Assembly: GCA_037178975.1 (NCBI GenBank)
Contig: JASJZH010000006.1
Coordinates: forward strand, 11,036,001-11,100,000
DNA length: 64,000 nucleotides
Source: Oscheius tipulae
Taxonomy: Eukaryota; Nematoda; Chromadorea; Rhabditida; Rhabditidae
Direction: 5' to 3'
The notes under the pieces are model-generated. The model did not search any database. It saw only the letters and a list, made by a program, of their open reading frames with translations, and was not told the origin of the DNA. This document shows positions 58,100-64,000 of the stretch, piece after piece. Within the stretch, counting starts at the first letter, position 1. Each line of letters begins with the position of its first letter. The position numbers and the translations under genes are program-made.

Positions 58100-58649
58100 T
58101 CATTTCTGTTCTTCTTGAGCTGAACCTTTCTCTCCGGATGCTTTCTCGTCGATGTTAGCCAATTCTGCCGCTATTTCTCGAAGTTCTGCCAGGAAATCCT
58201 CGCCCTCGACTTCCTCATGGAACAACTGAGGAGATTGCAGAAACAAGAAAAATGGGTACCTGTGAACAGTCAGCCTTCAAAAGCTTCACCAGTTCCTGTT
58301 TATTGATTGCGCAAGTCTGAGGAGCGATTTTCCTCTGCAAGATATTGGGTGTGATGGGAGCATCCACGACAAAGTTGTCTTCAAATCCAGCCTTTCTCTC
58401 GTTGTTAGGCTCTGACATCAGTTTGAATAACTGAAAATGTACGATAGGAACAAAAAAAATATGATACTTTTACCTGATGATCTTTATAAGAAGCGATATC
58501 ACTAAGAAACATTTTAGCAGTCAACTTTTGAGGATTCTTTAAATTTTTGAGCTTGTTTTCTGCAAAGAATTGCATGAACAAGAAAGGAGAGCTTACTCAC
58601 CTAATGATTGAAGATATTGTTGGTCGACGACACGATACGAGGACTCCAT
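58100..58649 (-). CDS. small acidic protein, unknown
   Basis: Four exons on the minus strand from ATG 58649 (MESSYRVVDQQYLQSLENKL) to TGA 58100, about 140 residues. Introns are 36-50 bp with canonical ends. The middle part carries NNERKAGFEDNFVVDAPITP and KQELVKLLKADC; the C-terminal third is strongly acidic and helical (FHEEVEGEDFLAELREIAAE, then LANIDEKASGEKG). No signal peptide, span or motif. It lies tail to tail with the kinase gene, 100 bp away. The consistent phases support a real gene; I do not recognise the family. Confidence 0.65.
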
Positions 58650-58876
58650 TTCAAAAAAATTAGTATGTCTGTGTCGAGCTGTCGCTACTAGGTAAAATCG
58701 ATAGGTGCACGCTTTTAGAAGCCAGCTAGATATTCTGCGCGAGATTTAACACTCCCCAGCTTGGTAGATGTTTTATTCCGAAAGACCTGAATAAATTCCA
58801 CAATTACCAGCATATATTGTGCCAAGTTGGTCACTTTGACAGAGATCACATGAATTTGTATACAAGTAGTCCCCAG

Positions 58877-60751
58877 TTAGAACATAGGAGCATGTGTCGA
58901 GGTAATGGATACTTTTTTGAGCACGCCTGGCTCTTGACGTTCTGAAATTCGGTCTAGATTGAAAAAGTCGCACCAACTTCGGCCATGGAGAGGGTGTTCA
59001 TCCAGCTCGATAGAGTGTCGGTGCTGATGCCTCGTCTTATTATTCATCGAGGAGATCGAAATTGCTGCTGAATCAGTGGACTCGACGCTCTGATTCGACT
59101 TGAGCGGTGGTCTTTGCAAGTGTTTATTGCTAAACTAGTAGTCTTGGTCAGTTTATTGGACTTACTGTGGTTTAAACACGACCACGTTGGGCTCCTGCTC
59201 AATATTTCTCGCTCTGTAAATGTGTTCTCGTTTCGGAGAGGTACTTCCAGAATTTATTGGTTCATTGTTCTCGCGATTCGACTCTGTTCTTCTCGCCTAA
59301 ATGTCAAAATTTTTGTTGAACAAAATCCTAAAACTACCTCTATTAGTCGACCTGCTGCTTCTGTTTTCGGGTTGTAAAAGACGGTAGCTCCAGTATTGCT
59401 GCCCTCTGAAGAGGTCTTAGAAACTGTCTGGTGTTTCGGTCTGTCTTTTCTGGGCGATTCCGAATGGACTCGCATTTGTGTCGTGCGTCTGCAACAGAAA
59501 GTTGAACTAAATCGTAAATGTGTATCACCTATTGACATCGGTCGGCTGAACTTCAGCCACAACTTGTACTTCGTGACTTTGATGATGGTGGTAATGGTGA
59601 TGATGGTGCTTGGGGGATTCAGAAGATCTGCTAGACTTGTCTGGGGAAGATTTTGAATCAGTACGACTGGAATTGCCGATGTACTTTTTATTTAAGTACT
59701 TGCCTATCTTCGCGCTGAATGATAGGAATCTCCTCGTCTTCAACAATGACGTTTTGATTGAAATTCCACTTTACTCGGAATCCTTTTGGCTCCTTCTTCG
59801 GTTTTTTGTCATCATACTGGCCCTTGTACTGAAACAAATTTATATACAAAACTGCAAAAAGTCCCACTTGTTGGAAGCCTCCTCCCCAGCTGGTAGTTCT
59901 CCAGAGACCGTTCTCTTTGGCTGTTCTGACCCGTTCACTACATCGTTCAAAAGCAGATGCCCGCTCGCGCCGTTTTTCCTCAATAGTCTGAAAACATCCT
60001 TTATGAGAAAAAGAACACGGTCTACGGAAAGATACATGCTGCAACGAACGACAGCTGTGAAGAGATACGTCTGGAAGGCAGCCAAAATAAGAACCAGTGC
60101 TGCTAGCCACATTCTCTCAATTAGTGATTGTACCTAAGCATTGTTATTTGAGGTTTGAAAGAAACCAATACCTTGAAAGATCGTGAATGAACGTACAAGT
60201 CTTCATAGAAGTACGACCAGGCGTAAAAGACAAAGTATCCGACAGAGAATAGTAAGAAAAAGCCTTGAACAACCAAATGTGGTAGGACCAAACATGAGGT
60301 GTCTGTTAGAATCCCGCACATCATCATGCATATCTGAAATACTGGTAATCTTGTTTGTTTTTCACTTACCGAGAAGAGGATACAGGTACACATGACAATG
60401 ACAATGTAGTCCAGCACAAGAGTGATATTGAAGTGTGTGAATTGGAATATGAGACAGTCGCGGAAGAATAGATTTGAACTGAAAGGCTTGTGAAAGGAAA
60501 ATTTAGAAAACTGACTATTTTGTACAGCCTTCTATTGACTGATGCTTCCAGAGAATTTGATGAAGAACTCCGAGTAGGACAAAAACGCAGACCACACCTT
60601 CGACAATACCGAGAAAAATCGTGCCTATAGCCTTTGTTCCCACATACGAGATATTCTACCTACCGCATTTTACATGGCAGACGGCGCAGCACGTCCGGTA
60701 GCGGTCTTTTTCCGTCTGTTTCAGACCTCTCTCTATTTTCTCAGGTATCAT
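58877..60751 (-). CDS. LAPTM-like multi-pass membrane protein with long cytosolic tail
   Basis: ATG 60751 opens MIPEKIERGLKQTEKDRYRT, then the LAPTM-type motif CCAVCHVKCGTIFLG, TM1 (IVEGVVCVFVLLGVLHQIL), TM2 (LVLDYIVIVMCTCILFS), TM3 (LVVQGFFLLFSVGYFVFYAW) and TM4 (WLAALVLILAAFQTYLFTAV). A tail of about 270 residues follows: charged (TIEEKRRERASAFERCSERV), Ser-rich, with a His run HHHHHYHHHQSH, and ending THAPMF at 58877. About ten exons, mostly separated by 37-45 bp introns. One (59667-59703) seems to use a GC donor. A splice acceptor precedes the first ATG, so the 5' UTR is split or a short first exon is missing. LAPTM proteins are late endosome/lysosome membrane adaptors; the long tail is unusual for that family. 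Confidence 0.7.
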
Positions 60752-62261
60752 CTGAAAAAGATGGGAAAGATAAAGGAGCAGACGGAAATAAAGGTATATG
60801 AAAGAGCCTATTAACACGGGGGCAATTGCGTCTTCGATGCGCTTACAACGTGCAAACGGCAGCTCTGCACAGCCGAGAGGGAGATGAAAGTGTCGCCAGC
60901 TGGAGGGCAAATGTCACGATTTGGAGCCAGATTCCGATTTCACGCGGTGATAAAACTGAGAAGAGGACGGGAACAGCTGGTAGAAAGAAGCACCAAGCTG
61001 TAAAAAGGAGGAAGTGCGGTGTCTGCCGAGATTTTCCTCGGGGGCCAGGAACTTGTAAAGAAGCCTTGTCAACCGTGTCAAACTATATTTGTAGGTTAAA
61101 CTGTAAGCAAAGATCTATCATGAAGAATGCGTACAACTTTTGTTTTCCAGGTTGACTCAAAAGTATTGGATGACCTATTACACAGGAGTTTTCTCATCAA
61201 AACAAGGCAACATGATTGATCTCAGCCAGCTATGCTTAACGATAATTAGAACAAGAGGTATGAACAATTCAACACACAAAAAAGTCAACGTGCTATCAGA
61301 TGTTTCAACAAGCAGCCCTGAGTCAGTCCCGAGACAAGCGACAGGTTTAAAAAATGTGAACTGTGACCTCTACGCAAGTGTCATGTTGCAGCTCATCAGA
61401 GCTCAAAAACTGTTTAGGTTTTTGGTTGAAGCATCATAATAATTCTCAGGAAAAATTGAAAGATGAACGGCACACTAAGCGTAAATTATTTGGTGCCTCT
61501 GCTCCCGGTTGTCACCAAGACAGCTGCCATCCCTGACTGGATCTCGGATTAAGCTCGCGTATATAAAGCCGAAAGTCGAGTGGTAACATGTTTAAACATT
61601 TGACTGAAATGTGGTCCCATGTTCTTGACAGAATCCTACGGAAGAAAAGGTTTGAAAAGTTAAATGTACAATGATCATGTGACGACTAGCCGAATCGTAT
61701 TCGTGTTGTGTTGAATTCAAGAATAACAAGTGATAAGTAGTTTGTGGGTCATGGAGGAGCAGTTGACAGAGTCGATGCCTGAACACATGGCAGACTTTGT
61801 TGCTCTGGCGCCTTTCGATAGTTGAGGTCCCGATGAAAAAGTAGCAATTGTCTTTCGACCGTTTGATGATTTAGGCCCTCAAGAACTTGATTTATTGCAT
61901 TCCTTGGTGGGCTCCCGTGCTTCCTCGTAGGGTCCAGACTAATTTTTCAATGACGCTGTATCGATAAAATGCTCAATTCAGAACAACAGACAGATTTGGC
62001 TGGCAATTCCTGACAAGTTGACCACAAACAAACGCTTTCGATGTGGGAGGGTTCAACAGTGCAGCTGTTCATTACAGATCAATCTCATCCGTTGAGCTAT
62101 GATCGTTCGTAGACGAAAAAGTGAGACTCGAACAGATGGGCCCATCTAGAAGACTAATGAACTTGGATTCATGTCTTTCAACTGCGGTACTACTACATGC
62201 TTATCTACAATAAGTTCATAAATGAATTTATTCATAATAACTATAGCTCTGGTTAGTAGCT
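60752..62261. other. spacer without convincing gene
   Basis: Contains short frames only; the promoter of the LAPTM-like gene and the 3' flank of the AIFM3-like gene lie here. Confidence 0.4.
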
Positions 62262-64000
62262 TTACATGTGTGTAGCATTGAGCCACTCTGTCCATTCGTT
62301 TTCCTCGTTTTTGATCACGTCCTCTTTGCTGATATGAATCTTTTTATGGAAGAGCTCGAGAAACACAATGGCGACGGGCTTTTGGCCAGCATTTGCGACT
62401 GCCACCACTCGGTCATCTCTAAAGTGAACTCCATGAAATAGTAAAACCAAGATCTCACTTGAAATAATATTTGACAAAGTTCAGTCCGTCAACGTCTCCT
62501 CGTACTAGGATATCGGTTGCCTCTCCGGCGTAGCCAGCTTGGCGAACCCCGAATTCGAAAAAGAATAAGGACCAGAAAAAGGGAACGATCAGACGAGGTT
62601 GTGGCTTGCCAACAATCGAATATCCCAACATATGGCCTGAATTATGAATCTACTTTATACTTACTATGGTTCTACCATGAGCTTGGGCAGTTTGAAAATG
62701 TTGAATATTAAGATTCTCGATGTCCCACAAGGGAAGAGGTGCCGAGACGGCGTCCCCAACGGCGTATACCCAATCGGCCGTGGTCTGCAAAGAAGTAGTA
62801 GCTAATTTGAAGTTCCTACCCTAAAGTTCTTGTCTACGACGATGAAACCTCTGCTGTCCAGTTGTATGCAACTGCTCGACTTTAAGAACTCTGTTGCTGG
62901 CGTAACTCCTAAATATTCTATACTACCCGTTGAAATAAAACGAACCGATTCCACAAACAACAATTTCAGCTGGGATCCTTGTACCATCTTTTAGCTCAAC
63001 CTCTTCCACGTTTTCTGTGCCGTGCAGAGCTACAGTCTGGGCAGAAGTGATGATTTTTACGCCTTTTCCTTCGAAACGCTAAATGTGACGATAAAGCTAG
63101 TTTTTAGAATTCGAGCCTTTCTAATAGCTGCTCCGACGTCCTCACCAAATGCTGGAAGAGGTTCTTTTGTAGAAGAAATGACAGTAACAGAGGCTGCCGT
63201 CTTAGCCAAAGCGGAGGCTATTTCCATTCCTTAAAAAGTCAGATTAGGACTAAACCCAATCATTCACCAATGAAGGAAGCTCCGATGCAGACCACATGTT
63301 TTCCTTCAGCAGCTTCATTGATTCTGTTAGCTTCTGACACCACACGCAGATAATAGACATTCTAGAACCTTATCGGAAATATTCGGAATATGCTAACCTT
63401 CAAGTTACTGCCGGGAATAGTCAGCTTGCGGACGTTTCCTCCAGTAGCTATCACAAGTTTGGAATAGCTGATTGCTTCTCCATTGGAAAGAGTCACAGTC
63501 CTCCGAGATGTGTCAACTGAAGAAACCTATAAGGCTAAACATAGTTGGAACTATATCAAAGTACCGTGGTTTGCAGCTTGAACTCCACAGCATTTTTTAG
63601 GTAGAATTCATCATCGCGAAGCCTGATATCTTTTCCAATGGCTGCCGGTCTCTGAAAGTTGTGTATAAACGCAAAAAGAGCGATTTCAGTACTTTGCTGA
63701 GAAGAACTCTGTCGTAGGGTGGCAAATCCTCACTCGTGATAACTGTTATCGGCGTTGGCAGGCCGTTCTGCCTGGCCGACTCAATAAAGTTTGAAGCGGC
63801 AAGTCCTAAATAAATATCGAAAAAGAACATAGTTGATGTACCTGAGCCAATCACCACAATAGGTGTATCATCGCATTTCGTGAACTTGGCAAACTTTGTT
63901 CTTCTGTCTTTGGCAAGTCGCTTTTCGGTAGAGTTGATGACAAGATCTCCATTGATGTCTTTTACCTAAACAGCAGGTTAAGGAAGAAAAGTTAGCTAAC
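62262..64000 (-). CDS. AIFM3-like FAD/NAD(P)-dependent reductase, 5' end beyond window
   Basis: Minus-strand exons from the right edge to TAA at 62262. At the edge, VKDINGDLVINSTEKRLAKD follows an acceptor and links to an upstream part (family members begin with a Rieske [2Fe-2S] domain, not in the window). Then come the FAD-binding VVIGSG...AASNFIE, EDLPPYDRVLLSK, KLVIATGGNVRKL, the NAD-binding VVCIGASFIGMEIASALAK, EIVVCGI and VTPATEF, the FAD loop VYAVGDAVS and the C-terminal VPFFWSLFF and GYAGEATDILVRGDVDGLNF domain typical of AIF-like proteins. Introns are 35-60 bp. AIFM3-type proteins are mitochondrial or membrane-associated oxidoreductases linked to cell death and redox balance; location of this one is not visible because the N-terminus is missing. 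Confidence 0.88.

Noticed and set aside
59525-60137. Plus-strand frame of 175 codons
   Set aside because: Antisense to the LAPTM-like exons, which have consistent phase and a family motif.
1-64000. CRISPR arrays, bacterial operons or phage-like gene clusters
   Set aside because: The window is intron-rich animal DNA; no regularly spaced short repeats with unique spacers were seen.

Overview
The window is eukaryotic: almost every gene is split by very short introns (mostly 35-45 bp, GT...AG, often ending TTTCAG or TTTTAG), genes lie on both strands, and spacers are long and AT-richer. A glutamate-gated chloride channel (a protostome-specific receptor class), two tandem nicotinic-type cys-loop channels, an Ly6/uPAR GPI-type protein and a Tc5-like transposon point to a small invertebrate, most likely a nematode or a close ecdysozoan relative. 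The species cannot be fixed from this sequence. Gene models were assembled by hand from open frames plus splice signals, so exon edges are inferences unless a family match supports them.

Layout. 1-2530 (minus): two unrecognised multi-exon genes, the first running off the left edge. 4008-4503: the C-terminal part only of a rhodopsin-type GPCR. 4988-5845: a two-pass membrane protein. 9287-11580: a three-finger zinc-finger protein. 11886-15520 (minus): a complete glutamate-gated chloride channel. 17273-18071: a small single-pass protein. 19574-20990: an ATF4/5-like bZIP factor with a possible 9-codon uORF. 23367-23597: a small secreted cysteine-rich peptide. 25204-26628: a tail-anchored protein. 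27151-29969 (minus): a proline/serine-rich protein. 32797-33514: a small basic protein. 33740-34840 (minus): a four-pass membrane protein. 36327-37065 (minus): an Ly6/uPAR-domain protein. 38209-40288: a PGAP2/FRAG1-family protein.

41343-47764 holds two tandem cation-type cys-loop channel genes with vicinal cysteines. 48251-54347 is a nested transposon: a Tc5-like DNA element (323-324 bp terminal inverted repeats, TTA target duplication, CENP-B-type helix-turn-helix) into which an intact Gypsy retrotransposon with two identical 187-bp LTRs has inserted (GTTTG duplication). Then come a dihydroxyacetone kinase (55815-58000), a small acidic protein (58100-58649, minus), a LAPTM-like membrane protein (58877-60751, minus) and most of an AIFM3-like reductase whose 5' end lies beyond the right edge (62262-64000, minus).

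Functional links are loose, as expected for a eukaryotic locus: three ligand-gated ion channels, one Ly6 protein (a family known to modulate nicotinic receptors) and a GPCR fragment give a neuronal-signalling flavour; the remaining genes are housekeeping or unknown. I did not find a convincing multi-gene novel system. The most interesting signals are the very recent nested transposon insertion, several probable GC-AG introns, a defective splice acceptor in the kinase gene, and overlapping open frames plus a uORF in the ATF4-like gene.
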